From Aphelocoma coerulescens (Eukaryota > Chordata > Aves > Passeriformes > Corvidae): 64,000 nt of DNA. Within the stretch, counting starts at the first letter, position 1. The number at the start of each line of letters is the position of its first letter. Positions 1 through 11,639 of this stretch are shown here, piece after piece. The translations under genes and the position numbers were made by a program. The stretch spans positions 2,301,501-2,365,500 of the forward strand of contig NC_091018.1 of assembly GCF_041296385.1 (NCBI RefSeq), written 5' to 3'. A model generated the notes under the pieces. That model saw only the letters and a program-made list of their open reading frames with translations, made no database searches and was not told the origin of the DNA.

Positions 1-48
1 TTTTTACTCTATTTAAATATAGGTCACATATATATATTGACTACATAT

Positions 49-196
49 TGTGGGGTTGGTTTTTTTCAGGGTGGTGGGATTTGGGGGAGGTTTTTGGGTT
101 GGGGTTTTTTTGTTGTTGTTGATTTTGGGTTTTTTTTGTGTTTGGGGTTTTTTTTGTTTGGTTGTTTTCAGGCTTTTTTTTTATTTTTTTTTCTTT
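49..196. repeat. G/T-skewed low-complexity tract
   Basis: The plus strand here is almost entirely G and T, ending in long T runs. G-runs of three or more lie at 52-55, 69-71, 76-78, 83-87, 96-98 and 101-104. Several of these are close enough (loops of 4, 4 and 8 bases) for a slightly non-canonical G-quadruplex on the plus strand. On the minus strand it reads as an A/C-rich tract, a common low-complexity type in birds. It may be a decayed retroposon tail, but no element body is recognisable next to it. Confidence 0.8.
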
Positions 197-199
197 GTG

Positions 200-3100
200 A
201 GCTGAAAGAAATTGTTGAGAATGTCTTTCTGTTTAGAAAAATAACGGGCAAAACTTCAGCATGGTTTTAGTCCTATGAATTTTCACATGGAGGTATGAAT
301 ATTAACAGTGCTGAGGAAGTGCTCAGCAAAAAGAGATGTCTGATATCCAGAAACTGAAAGCCCCATGCTTGCATCACACTGTTACTGTGTGCAGCACAGT
401 TGCTTATTCAGCCCAGCCTATCAGCATTTTAAGTTTGTCATCCTTAGTACTTATGTTTTCCTTAACTTTCCACTGGTTATCACAATATAAACTTCAATTT
501 GCTGAAACAGTCATTGTATAAAGTGACTGTATTGCTCCAGTTGTAGTAATTTTGTTCCTGTGTGGAGAAGTGAGCTCTGCAGTACTGAACTGAGAATGAG
601 AGATGCCATCTCTGGGTTGGAATAGAAAATGCAATGATATCCAACGAAGTTTGCTCTGTGTGCTCAGTTAATGGTAGTGGTCAAAACTGTGCCTCTTAAT
701 TCTTTGGTTTTGGTCATCAGCAGTGCCCTGGAAGGGTTTGCAGATCAATTAAGGACCAAACCCACAGGTTTGATGCAGTCACCCCTGAAGGGTGATGGAT
801 GAAGTGTGACCCAGCTGTTTGTGGAGCATCTTCCAGTGGTGGACAAGGTGATACTTTCTGCCTTCCTTAAGAAAGATTCCACTTTTAGTCTTGAAGTAAA
901 GAGAATGGCAGTTGCAAGATCACACAGAAATTTAAAACCTACTTTTCCACTTAGGCTGTTTAAGAGAACTTATTTCAAGTAATATTAACGTACCTTCATT
1001 TAATAAACAAGTATTTTCATTAGCACATACCATTTCCATTTTCATTATGCCTCCATTAAAAAGAACTCTAGAAGTGTTTGCTCTATGTCCAACAGTGATG
1101 GCAGCAAGTAATCACATTAAAAAACTGCCAGCCTGGTACGTTAAGTAGTGAAATCAGAAGGCAAGAGACAGACACTGGGTGTTTGTCAACCTCTGACAAT
1201 TTGAAATCAATAAGAATTTGATCACGTTGAACTATACTCAAGGAGCATTTCCCAGCTGGTTTTTCCTCAGCCTTACTGCTTTAACCACATTTTCTTCTTA
1301 GCTGAAGAAAGAGAACCATGCAACAGAGGGCATGTTGGTATAATTAACAGAAGAGAGTGTATTGAGTGGGATAAAGGTAATGGGGAACAAATTATCTTGT
1401 TTATAGCTTACACTGTCCAAACCCAAATGTATTTTGCTGGCAGTCTTGCAAAGGTGGATTCCTTTCCATTTCTCGGTGGAGCCTGCCTCGTGTGAGGTAT
1501 CACATTAAATAAGAGATTGCTTTGGTAAGTAGAGGTAGGTCAATAGCCTCACCTAGAAAACAGAGGTTGTTTATCAGCTTTTGAGGTACAAATTGCACAA
1601 ATGCTTTGGGAAATTTGGATAACACAATGATGGTTATAAAACTCTAAAGCTTCAGAGTTAGAATAGGTAATAAACCACATGTTAATTCATAAGTTAAATT
1701 ATATTTCTGGTGGCTATGTTATGCATTTAGGTGTTTGCTCTTTATTATTAGGGATGTCTTGTCAGAGGCATCCCTTTAAGTGCTTTACATATCAGGAGTA
1801 CTTATAAAGCATGAAATTAAAAAAAAAAAATACACCAAACTACCAGTGCTTGTGAGTAAAGTCTCACACAAGACAGGGTGCATACAGTGTTATTTATGGT
1901 TATCTAACATTTATTTGAATTTTTTTTTAAGTGTAATTAGCATGTGTTCCTCAGAGGGAAAGAAAAATGAAGAACAATTTAAGTACAAAAATAGATATTT
2001 TTAGGGCAATTTCTAGAACAACTATTTGTAACATTTTCAATCTTTGTGCTGTTCAGCCACTCGAGGAACTCATACAGAGTGGCCTCAGCTAAACACAGTA
2101 GCACTTTCAAAGGATCTGGTTTAGAGAGCGAGAACAGAAGGAACAGAGGATATGAATGCCTCTGAAAGCAAAATATATTTTAATGTTAAATATATATAAC
2201 AAGAAATTGACTGGCTGCTTCTTCTGGTTGTTTATAATTAGAAATTACTTCATATCTCCACTTTGATGTTCAACTGACGAGCAGGACACATTTCAAATCA
2301 CGATTGTTGTTGACTAGAATGGTAAAGTTCGATGATGAATGTGTTTCATGGCAAGGTAATATTAAAAAAGGGAGTTTGTGGAGGATTAATGTTCATTCCT
2401 TAATTATGTTCCTTCCTGTGAGTCAGGCTTTGAGTGAAAGAACTGTTACTGATGGTGGAAACTTCAGGTTTGCTCAGCAGTACCTGTGTCAGTCTTGATG
2501 AGATGTGAAGCCATCAGTCTTTGGTTTAGACTAAAAAAGAGGATGCAGGATTAAACTTCAGCCTCTTGATTAGCAGAATTAATTATGGAAATGAGGATGC
2601 AGTGAGCCCATTAAAGGGAACCTTTGCTCTCTCTGGAAGCAACTGCACTATAGGCTCACTTGCTTTGTTGAGATAAAAAATGTTCCCATCTGTTTTGCTG
2701 ATGTGAGGACAGCTGCAAAGTCCCCAAAGGGAGAGAGCAGTTACAGAGAACTGAAATCATGGATCTGCAGGTTCTGTGCCCAGCCTTGCTGGTAATTCTG
2801 TGAACTTCTGCAAATCAGTCACTGGAAAATGGATTTTGATAGTAGAGCTTGTGAGATTGCAAGGTCAGACCTGCTTGAAAGTTATGGCAATGGTATAGAA
2901 CACAAGTCTGCCTTATAAAGAGCAGCCCTGTAAATCCTGACAGTTTTTTCATGTGCTCATTTGTTTCGAGTTACTCTCTGGCAAATGTGGTCTATTAGCA
3001 GAGGTAATGGAATTAATTTTCTTCTTCCTTCATCAGCTGGCAAGAGGACACTGGAATTTGTTAAGACTTGACAAGCACTGCTTGGTATTCTATTGTTAAA

Positions 3101-3295
3101 TGAAAAAAATGTGCCCATTGTTACCTTTTCTAATCAAAAGTCTTCTCACCTGTGGATGAATTTCAAACAATCTTGCTCAAAAGCTCATCCAGCCCACGCC
3201 CAAGCCTGTGGTGGCTGTATCCTGGGTTTGTCACATTCCCATGAGAACACTCCAGGCCCTGGAGCCACTGCCTCTGCCCAGCTGTAAATGAACCC
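200..3295. other. Unique non-coding DNA, no gene seen
   Basis: AT-rich sequence with frequent stops in all frames and only short chance ORFs of at most about 75 codons. A short A run lies near 1819-1830. TAATTA-type motifs are scattered, for example around 2575-2585. I see no exon with paired splice sites and no recognisable transposon. Confidence 0.6.
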
Positions 3296-3299
3296 CTCA

Positions 3300-3415
3300 C
3301 TCACAGCATCTGGGATGGCTGGGGCTGGAAGGGGTGGCTGGAGGTCATCTCAGTCCAACCCAAGATTCACAAACCTGTCAAGTCCGTGTTGAGCTCGTGT
3401 GGGTTTTAAACACTC
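3300..3415 (-). mobile_element. CR1-like LINE 3' fragment, diverged
   Basis: Read on the plus strand, the segment has the order of a reverse-complemented CR1 3' end: an ACAG-ATC start, GGGCTGGAAGGGG, GAGGTCATCT, then AGTCCAACCC. A further stretch (about 3380-3408) resembles the GTGTCCAGTCGGGTTTT-like part of CR1 with a deletion between. It is heavily diverged and 5'-truncated, so it is a dead copy. The family is known from avian genomes; the subfamily cannot be assigned by eye. Confidence 0.6.
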
Positions 3416-5982
3416 TAACCTATTCCAGGGAATCTGCATACTTGCTGAGAACAATACACAGTAAAAAACTTACTGTTTTTTGAAAGACACTTGACACATT
3501 ATGAGATCAAGTCCTTAATTACTACAGTATTCAGCAATGGTTTTTTGAAGTAGTTTCTTTGAAAGAACTATTTCAGAACAAATACGTCAAGCAAATAGGC
3601 TTCTAACTGAGGCCTGGTTTGATGTTTCAGTCATTCACTGTCACTGTTGAACCTTGATGAGAAGGCCTTGCTTTTATTGTTCTTTACAAATAAGCTAAAA
3701 TAACATGTTTAAAGTAGTTCAGCTGTGAAGTAATGCAAGTGAATTTAGATTCAGTGTTCTGGGAATATCAGAATCAGTAATTGTAAAATATGTTTTAGTT
3801 TCAGCAGTTGTTGAGTTTCCACTGTTACAAAAGTTGTTCAGAGATTGAATCCCCAGGTGTTCTATTCTGGCATATGATTGCTCAAGACAGCAAAAATGCA
3901 GTGAGGTATTGGTTAAGGATGTGGTCCTCCGAATTGGTCATTTCTAATCTCTTTAACACTGAGACAAACTGCACTGAATTTCTGCTGCATGATATGGTGG
4001 AAAATAAGATGCAAATAAAACCTAAGGTGATGTGTGAACAAAAGGACTCGTTGTTGCCCAAGATTACAATAATTGTGTTGTTCTCAGCAAAATCTTTTCT
4101 AAGCCAACACCAGTGCAAATGTTTCTGGAACATCACTTCTCTTTTCCCTTAAAAAAAAACCCCAAAAAATTCTTTGAGATTTTGCCTCCTCTTTGGGGAT
4201 GAAATTATTTCCTTGACAGTTGGCAAAGGCAGAAGATTCACAAGTCTCAGCAACTGTTTTCCTGGTGGAAAAATCTAAGTGAAATGATTAGAACATCTGG
4301 CAAAGCTCTTAAATAAAACAGTACTTTGAAACAGAACTGATTCAGTGTATCCTAGGACATTACATCAGTGACATTAGAACAATTAATATTCAAGACGTGC
4401 TTAATTAGAATTACACTCCACAGATGTTCCCTAGGAACAAGTGGAACATTGTGCTTTCAGGTTGAGCTCTCATGCAGGCAGACTAATACAGTGGCACTTT
4501 GTCCCTATAAAAAATATTAACAAGATTGGCTGTTAGACCAAAATTGTGCATGAGAACCTCAGCAGCAGCACGTGGGCAGCACCGGGGATTACATAAACAG
4601 GGAATGTGTTGTTTTATCAGCAGAATTAGGCTGAACAATTCTGCACATGGTGGCACATTTCTGACAAACCCTTTGTGCTTCAGACTTGTCCAGTGGTAAA
4701 GAAGCCGAGGCTCTCTAGGCTGAGGGGCTCATTCTGATGTTTTAGCACGAGTGCCTGCGTTGGTTTTTTGGCTGCTCTGTAACATTCACTTGATATCAGC
4801 TGAAATGGAGACTGCTGCTGCTTCAGAGGGAAAATGACTCCCCACTAATGTAGTCAGTGGGAAAAAAATTGGGATATTAGTAGCCTATTAAAAATTAACA
4901 GTATTTAATGGTGCCTTGGAGGTAAACCAAGGTTGAACAGGAAACCCTGGGGACATTTCCTTGCCTTCAGTACTTGAATTAGCAATTTTAGCACCATTTT
5001 TAGCAGTGGAAGAATTTGGTTTGTATTAGGTGGTTATGAGCTAGGCATAATTCAGTGAAAAATGCAGGATATATGTCATTTAAGACAGCTGTGAGAAATC
5101 TTTACAATTTACTGTTCAAAATGAGCAGTTGCCAGATCAAAACGTGTATAGGTACCTCTGTTACTGAGGACAAAGATTTTTGTGCCTTCAAATCTCCTGT
5201 TCTCAGGAAGCTGTACTTTACAAGATAACAAATTCTCAATTAACAGACTATCAAGCAATATCCATTTCTCCTTCTAAGAAAAAGATGTCAGTCGGTATTT
5301 TTGTTACTTGCTGAGGTCAAAAGTACAGCTACCACTCTGGATGAAACAACAACTTCATGGAGTCCCTTGGGAATCCTGTAAGTGAGTTGAAGTGCAACCT
5401 TAACTCATCTGAAAACAAAAAAAAGTGCTTTTACAGGAGATCTGCACTTGAGATTTGATTAAGAAAAAAGGAAATAATATACTCTGACTCCATCAAGCTT
5501 CCAGTGAAGAGCTGCAGTTAACACTGTCCCACTCCTATTTAGTCACTTGTTAATTGTGAACAAACTCTTACAATAATTCATGCTTCACGGGTAAAATTTA
5601 TGGGCATAGACATTTAAAGTCCAAGAGTGAAATATACTTCTGGGTTCCAAGAAATGAGGATAAATTATTAAAAACTCCTGATTCCAAACAACTTGAAAAT
5701 ATGTCCAGTATTACTAATTAAAATTACTCAGCTGAGCATCTGATTTTAATTAACTGAATGAGGTTGTGATAGATGTGGTGTTTGTCATTTTGTCTCATTC
5801 TTCATATCTGATAAAACTTCACATTTGCTTTCTCAAACTGTGAGAAAAATAAGTGTTCTATTATTCAAATAGCTATCTCTAAACCCACCTTTAATTGGAT
5901 ATTTCTAAAACCACTTTAAATATGCAGGGTGGGTTTTTCATAATACTGAAGTATTCACTGCATAGAGTATCTTAAAGAAATC

Positions 5983-6003
5983 CTTTGGGTTTAAAACCCA
6001 AAG
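5983..6003. repeat. Perfect 10-bp inverted repeat, 1-base spacer
   Basis: Left arm CTTTGGGTTT (5983-5992) and right arm AAACCCAAAG (5994-6003) are exact reverse complements around one A. It could extrude as a small hairpin or serve as a dimeric protein site. No transcript context is known. Confidence 0.85.
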
Positions 6004-6165
6004 AATTAGGAGGGTGGTGTTTCTGCAGATCCATATGTTCTTTACTTTCAAACCCCAGTCTCAGGGGTGTACAGTGTAACATATCTGCTTGCAATACTGT
6101 TTAAGTGGTAGCTATTTTCAAATAGTTGGTGATTTGTGCTGCCTTTGGCTTGCTATTGAGCTAAA

Positions 6166-6191
6166 ATAATATTTACACCTGTAAATATTAT
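6166..6191. repeat. Perfect 12-bp inverted repeat, 2-base spacer
   Basis: Left arm ATAATATTTACA (6166-6177) and right arm TGTAAATATTAT (6180-6191) pair exactly around CC. The centre reads ACACCTGT, which includes a CACCTG E-box of the Zeb/Snail type. The function is unknown, and AT-rich DNA makes short palindromes fairly common. Confidence 0.85.
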
Positions 6192-8360
6192 CACCCGGAC
6201 AGTGATTTCTGGGTAAATTCTTTCTTTCTTAATTTTTTACCTAAGCAAGCCCTGAGATTTATTGATCAGCTTCATGTTGGAATGAGGGGAGAGAGGGAGA
6301 GAGAATGGAAAAAAGTATTTCCTCCCTTAACTTTTATTTCTCTTACCTAGCAGTTACTAAACTATGTTGATGTAGAAAATGATGTATAATACTGTTTAGT
6401 TCTGCTGACTGTCGTTTATAGAAAGGCACTAAAAGCAGCAGGAGCTTCCACATTCCCCTCTTCTCACACAGACAGCCTTGTGGGACTTCTCTTTGAATGA
6501 ATTAGGGTTTTGTGGGGCTGGGATGTGTTTCAGATGTCTCCAGCTTCTTTCTGTCATGACTTTTAAGGTCAAAGAACAAAACCAGTCATTTTCAAAATTG
6601 CTGGCTTTTGAGGGGATGAACTCATATTAGTGTGGTGGTTTTCTGTAAGCCTCTGGGTGGGTTTCAGTCTCATCAAGCTGATCTCTTCAGGGTACTGCTC
6701 ACAGCGTCTTGGGACTCGATTTTATAGATAAATCCTGAAGAAGTCATCCTGGGGAGGGGGTGCAGGGGCTGTGTCAGAGCTCCTTCTCTGGTACTGCTGC
6801 CATCCAGCTGTGACCTGCAGGACAATGCTCTCTTGGACAGTAAGCTCAGCCTAAGCCTGTGGTTGAGCACTTGGCAGGTGATTTTAGGCTGAAGTATCTT
6901 AAATTTGATGCAAGAGCTTATCTGGCCTGCTCTCAAATGATAGCAGGAATCAAGGTTAGTGAGTTTTCCTGTGCTCCTGAACCCTTCATCTGTAGGTCAG
7001 AGCAGGGCAGAAGCTTCTGCGAGTTAATGGATTTTCATATGTATTATTTCAGTAGTATTTCAATATAAACTCTTATTTGCAAAACGAGGAAATAAAAGCC
7101 CAGGCATGCCAAAATTCACGTGTGGGTTGTCATACTTGTCAGCCCCGTATGCTTGTTGACAGCTTGTAAAACACAGTAGAAAAATGGTACTATTTAGTTT
7201 GAAGCTGTCTCCAAACATAAAAGTAGTATAACTGGAGTTTAAAATAAAGGGAAGTTTTGTGCTGTGTTCTGTTGTGAGGTGATTGCAACTGGAGACATTT
7301 CAGCTCAAGATTTCTATTATGGTTATTAGAAGCCATTTCCTCACTCTGCAAGGTGGTGGCCTGCATCTTTGAGACTCTGTTGCATAAGATTCTCCTCCTC
7401 CCCTTCTTGGGCTGTATGACAGGGACAGTAATTAGCACTAAACTCCAAGGCAATTTATTTTCATGAAATTAATAATAATGAAGATAATTTCATTTTTGAA
7501 AGCAGCTCTGTGAAAAGCCATCTCAGATCTCTGCATGGAGATCTTGATTATACAGTGAAAAGGAGCTATTCACAGGAGGGAGTATTAGCATAGCCACATT
7601 CCACTAAAAACACTCTTAGTCTTGCCAAGTTTCTGTGCAGAAAATGATATGCATGCTGTGCTGATGTCATTAGTTTCCATCCTTCAAGCTGCTGCAGTCC
7701 CCTCTGTATAAATCTATACTGAAGAATGTGCCGAGGAATATGATCCCTAACCACTTTAAAGTGTGATGCATTTAAAAGAATGCAAAACAAAGTGTGTTAA
7801 AATCCAGAAAAGGAGACTGGGCAAATGCCTGTTTGAATTATTTCTGTTTCCTATCTGTGAAAATTGAACTGACTGACAGTAGAAAGAAACATTTAACTGG
7901 TTTTATTATATTAACTTTTATTTCAGTTGCTTGTCTTTAAATTCTATGGGTTCCATAATCAAAATCTTGACGTGAAAAGCATCTTTGAGACATTATGGTA
8001 GGAATGTATAAATTTAAACCCAATTTGAAAAATACTGCTCTTGTTTTCTTTCAAAGCAAAGTATTATGTGGCTCATAATGTCATTGCAACATGTACAAAT
8101 AAATCACTGTATTAAATTGGTAGGCTGACAGACCTTTTAGTTCATGAATTTGTGGTGCCTGAGTGCCTTCCTGAACAGAACATATTGGTTCAGACATATT
8201 TTGTGAGTCTACTTCACAGTCTGAGCTCTGAAACCATCATCTCATAGGGAAGTGAGGAAGAAGCTTTGGTCCTCCTCCATTTATTATTCCTGAGCAGCTA
8301 AACTGCATCCACAGCCTCACAGTTCTCATGTCATTGACGTGTTAAAACAGCTGCACATGG

Positions 8361-8396
8361 ATGTAAATATCATCAATGGTATTTACATATTGATGA
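8361..8396. repeat. Interleaved inverted repeats (A-B-gg-A'-B')
   Basis: ATGTAAATA (8361-8369) pairs exactly with TATTTACAT (8380-8388), and TCATCAAT (8370-8377) pairs exactly with ATTGATGA (8389-8396). The two pairs are interleaved, and 34 of 36 bases take part. The topology is that of an H-type pseudoknot, but the loops of 0, 2 and 0 bases would not allow both full stems at once. It lies about 200 bp upstream of the candidate exon at 8602. Confidence 0.8.
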
Positions 8397-8601
8397 AGAT
8401 GATTGGTCAGGTGGAAGGTAAAATATTAATGAATGCTTGTTGAAAGATTTTTGTTGATCATCAGGCTTTAATGAATAAATGTACCAGTTCTGGCATAGGG
8501 TATTACCAAAATTTAGATGGCTTCTTTTACTGCTTTTTTTTTTATTTACAGCCTTTTTCATTCTTTTGATAATTTTAAAATCTTCTTTATTTCTTCCACA
8601 G

Positions 8602-8718
8602 AATCACCAGATGTCATTGGATCATTGTCTAGAATTTTAGAAGTGATATGTGGAATCCTAAAGCCACTCCAGATTGTCACAGATGCAGGTGTGACACACT
8701 ACCCTGATCCTGATGAAG
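8602..8718 (+). CDS. Candidate internal coding exon, gene unknown
   Basis: A pyrimidine-rich stretch ending in TTCTTCCACAG gives a strong acceptor, and GATGAAG followed by GTACGT gives a strong donor. The 117-bp interval is open in one frame and begins and ends in phase 1, so it can be included or skipped without a frameshift. The predicted peptide of about 39 residues contains an amphipathic or hydrophobic run, LSRILEVICGILKPLQ, and then an acidic end, YPDPDE. I do not recognise the protein. Symmetric phase-1 exons are common in extracellular or modular proteins, but that is only suggestive here. No adjoining exon is identified with certainty. It could also be a fortuitous exon-like sequence. 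Confidence 0.4.
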
Positions 8719-11530
8719 GTACGTGGTAGAAAGATTGAAGCTGCAGGAAAAAAAAAAATCTATCCAGCTAAACATGTTAGCAGAAGACTCTTTTGTTCCC
8801 ATTGCTCACGTTTTATTCATGCATCCAGAAAAGTTAATGGTCAGGATATGTAGCTGCACATTTGACATGTTTCACGTGTTTATTATAAATTTAATGTGAC
8901 TAAACTTTGTTATCTTCTACTCAAGAACGCCTGCAGTATGTGATTCATTTTGATTACTTGGTACAAAAGTTTCTCATAGTATAACCCCCATTCTTCATTG
9001 TCCCAGATTCTCATTTATACAAATTTCTTGTATCATGAATTTTGTACAGATTCCTGACAAGGTCCCCGATGTCACTAAGCTTGTTAAGGTCTGTGCTGCT
9101 CCATGTGGTACATCTAAAATCAATTTCAGTCACATTTGACCACTGTGCAGATGGAACATTATTCATGCATTAGACTTTCTAAGTGGGGTAGAACAGAGCC
9201 TTACATTTATTCCTTACAATTGTATCTGCATTTTTGTATTATATATGGTTCAGTAACCTTTTGTGGAAGACCAGAAGATGCCTCTGGAGGCAGCACAATG
9301 TGCATCAGAACTGATTTATACTGTAACATCTGTCAACTTTTCCCTAGGACCTAGTTGTGCCAGGATACACATGTCATCTTTTCTAATGACTTATCAGAAG
9401 ACAGAGGCTGACTGTGGAAAGAGGTCTATCACAGGAATGAGTCTGATGCTGCTTACTGCCATTTTTCCAAGGAATGCTGTTCCACATACATTTTTTGGTT
9501 CAGGGATTTATAGCTTGCAGTTTAGAGTGCATTTTGCCCATCGGGTTAGAATTTTTATTAATGAACTTCTGAAAATGAGGCATAGAAATGCTGTTGGAAA
9601 ACGTGGAAAGTACACATGCAAAGAATTTTGAAAATATTCCAAAGAACTTCATTTTCCTGCTGAAATTTAAAAAATATCCTCCAACCAACGTCTCTATCTC
9701 TCCCTGTCTCCCAGTAGCAAACAGAAAATCTTAGAATAGCCGATGTATTTCATAGCACTGGACTTGGAAATGGATCTGTTGAATCTTATGGGAACACTTT
9801 GCCTACATGGATCCTGAATGTCTCCATCATTTTGGATAACCATTGTTTAGTGTGCCAGCTGGGTGACAGTCAGGTTACAGACAGACAGGAGGAGTTACCT
9901 AAAGTCAAAAAGATGTAGAGCCTACCATTCCCCCTCTCAGTTTTATATCCATTGCCCCTTTATTCTATGGTTGTTTTCTTACTCTTAATTGAATTAGAAT
10001 TTCCACCCTAACTTCAGAATCCTTCCTTACCAAATACCAAATATTCAAGCACCCTCTACTATGAAATATTCACATTTTAGCTGGTGAGCTCAATCACAGA
10101 CAGGAAACTGAAAAATGCTTCAGACCCACAAATGTTCCTTCACAGAGGAACTGTTCACATCATTAAAAACATAAACAGTGATTTCCTCTGAAGAGTATAT
10201 TTGTATTAACATTATAAATTTAATATTTGCAATATTTCATAACCTTTTTTTTGGTTCTGTTGCCTGTGAGCATGATGCAAATATGAGCATTTTGTTGTGG
10301 GAGGTCTAATTATGTCTTTTTTTTTTGTGCTTCAGGTATCCACCAGCTAAACTGTAACAGTTCTGAATTAAGTGTGCAAATGAGTAGGAATTTTCCCTTT
10401 TCTTAAGAGAGATGTTGAAATTATAATTTAACATAGAGAAGGCTTATTTTATTCTGTCTAAAAATATCTTTACTCCTATTTGTAAGTAAAGTTGCAAACT
10501 GTAAAATGGCATTTCATTATAGTTTGCAATTTAAAATATTTTGGTTAATATTAGTTAGACCAAAGAATAATTTTTAGGGCTATCCATAGTGCATGCATAC
10601 GTACAAAGTAAAAATTAAAATGAAACTGCAATTTAAGATAAGTATGACTCCAGTTGTCTTCACAGATTTTAAGTCTGCACCATGTGTTTTGTCTTTTTGT
10701 GATAGCTGTCTTTACTGCTCTTATATTGATTCAGTTTAGCAGATTGGCTTATATGTTAGAATGATTTAGGGTGCTATATTTTTTATTTTCCAATTTAGAT
10801 CTCCCTTGTATGTGGAAACACTCTGTGGAATTGTAGGGCATGTATTTATGGGTTAGCTAGGCACTGCTCCGTTTTGGGGACCGAACAGAGTGTTGTAGTG
10901 CACAGTTCTGTGTCTGTAACAGGATTTGAGGTGAAACTCCTGTTCCACCTGAGTTGCACTGGCTGCTCGGGGGATGGATCATCTCACTGCCTCCTGGCAG
11001 CTGACTGTGTTCTAAATAATCTAATATCCATCAGATCATGGGAAGAAATCTGATCTAAAGAGCTGATTAGCTTAATTAGTGAAGCTATCTAGGATGGGAA
11101 GCCAGGCTTCAATCTCTGCAAAGCAGAGCAAGTGTGAAAGAAGGGAGTTTCCCTGCGATAGGAAGGGTCCAGGACTTGGCACATTTCCCTGGAATATGGT
11201 AGGGTGAGTGATGGGAACTTGGACAAGCCTTTTTCTCAGGAATTCTTGGTTTGCTCTGTGCAACTCTTCACTGTGGTGCCTAAAAGCCACGGCAGCAGCA
11301 GTTCACCACCAGCACTGCTGTGAGGTTTCTCAGTTTGTGCATGGTCCCACGGTCTCTGTGAAGGAGTTCCCAAAAACACTTTTATGCTAAGAAAAGTTTG
11401 CCAAAGCAGTATCCTTTAGGCAATCAACCAAGTTCCTTCATGTCTGTTCTTTAGTGCTTATTCATTTTGGAAAATGTTAGAACACAGAGACATGACAGGG
11501 TCCTTTATGTAATCAAAATTAAACCAACTT
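8719..11530. other. Intron-like or intergenic DNA, no gene seen
   Basis: AT-rich unique sequence. A 122-codon frame at 9263-9631 is open from an ATG, but it overlaps other open frames, lacks convincing splice sites and is not recognised. A T run at 10319-10327 precedes CTTCAG, which resembles an acceptor, but no donor or sustained frame follows. Confidence 0.55.
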
Positions 11531-11532
11531 GT

Positions 11533-11636
11533 GGAATCAGAGTCATTTAGGTTGGAAAAGACCTCCAAGATTGAGTCTAACCTTTGAACCAACACCACCA
11601 TATAAACCATTACACTAAGTGCCATATCCACTTGTT
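11533..11636 (-). mobile_element. CR1 LINE 3' fragment
   Basis: The plus strand reads GAATCAGAGTCATTTAGG, GTTGGAAAAGACCTCCAAGA, then AACCAACACCACCAT and ACTAAGTGCCAT. This is the characteristic reverse complement of an avian CR1 3' end. Only about 100 bp survive, so it is a severely 5'-truncated copy with no coding capacity. Its sequence is closer to the family pattern than the copies at 3300 and 17540, suggesting a younger or less eroded insertion. Confidence 0.85.
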
Positions 11637-11639
11637 AAG

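Larger units (their letters stand above)
3430..8360. other. Unique non-coding DNA with palindromes
   Basis: No supported gene. A 114-codon reading frame at 3808-4152 starts with TTG and is matched by a minus-strand frame over the same bases, so it looks like a chance low-stop patch. An A/C tract lies at 4151-4170 and a purine-rich GAGA tract at about 6287-6305. Two near-contiguous inverted repeats (5983-6003 and 6166-6191) are listed separately. Confidence 0.55.

Noticed and set aside
3808..4152. 114-codon plus-strand ORF
   Set aside because: It starts at TTG, is mirrored by a minus-strand frame, and no family is recognised.
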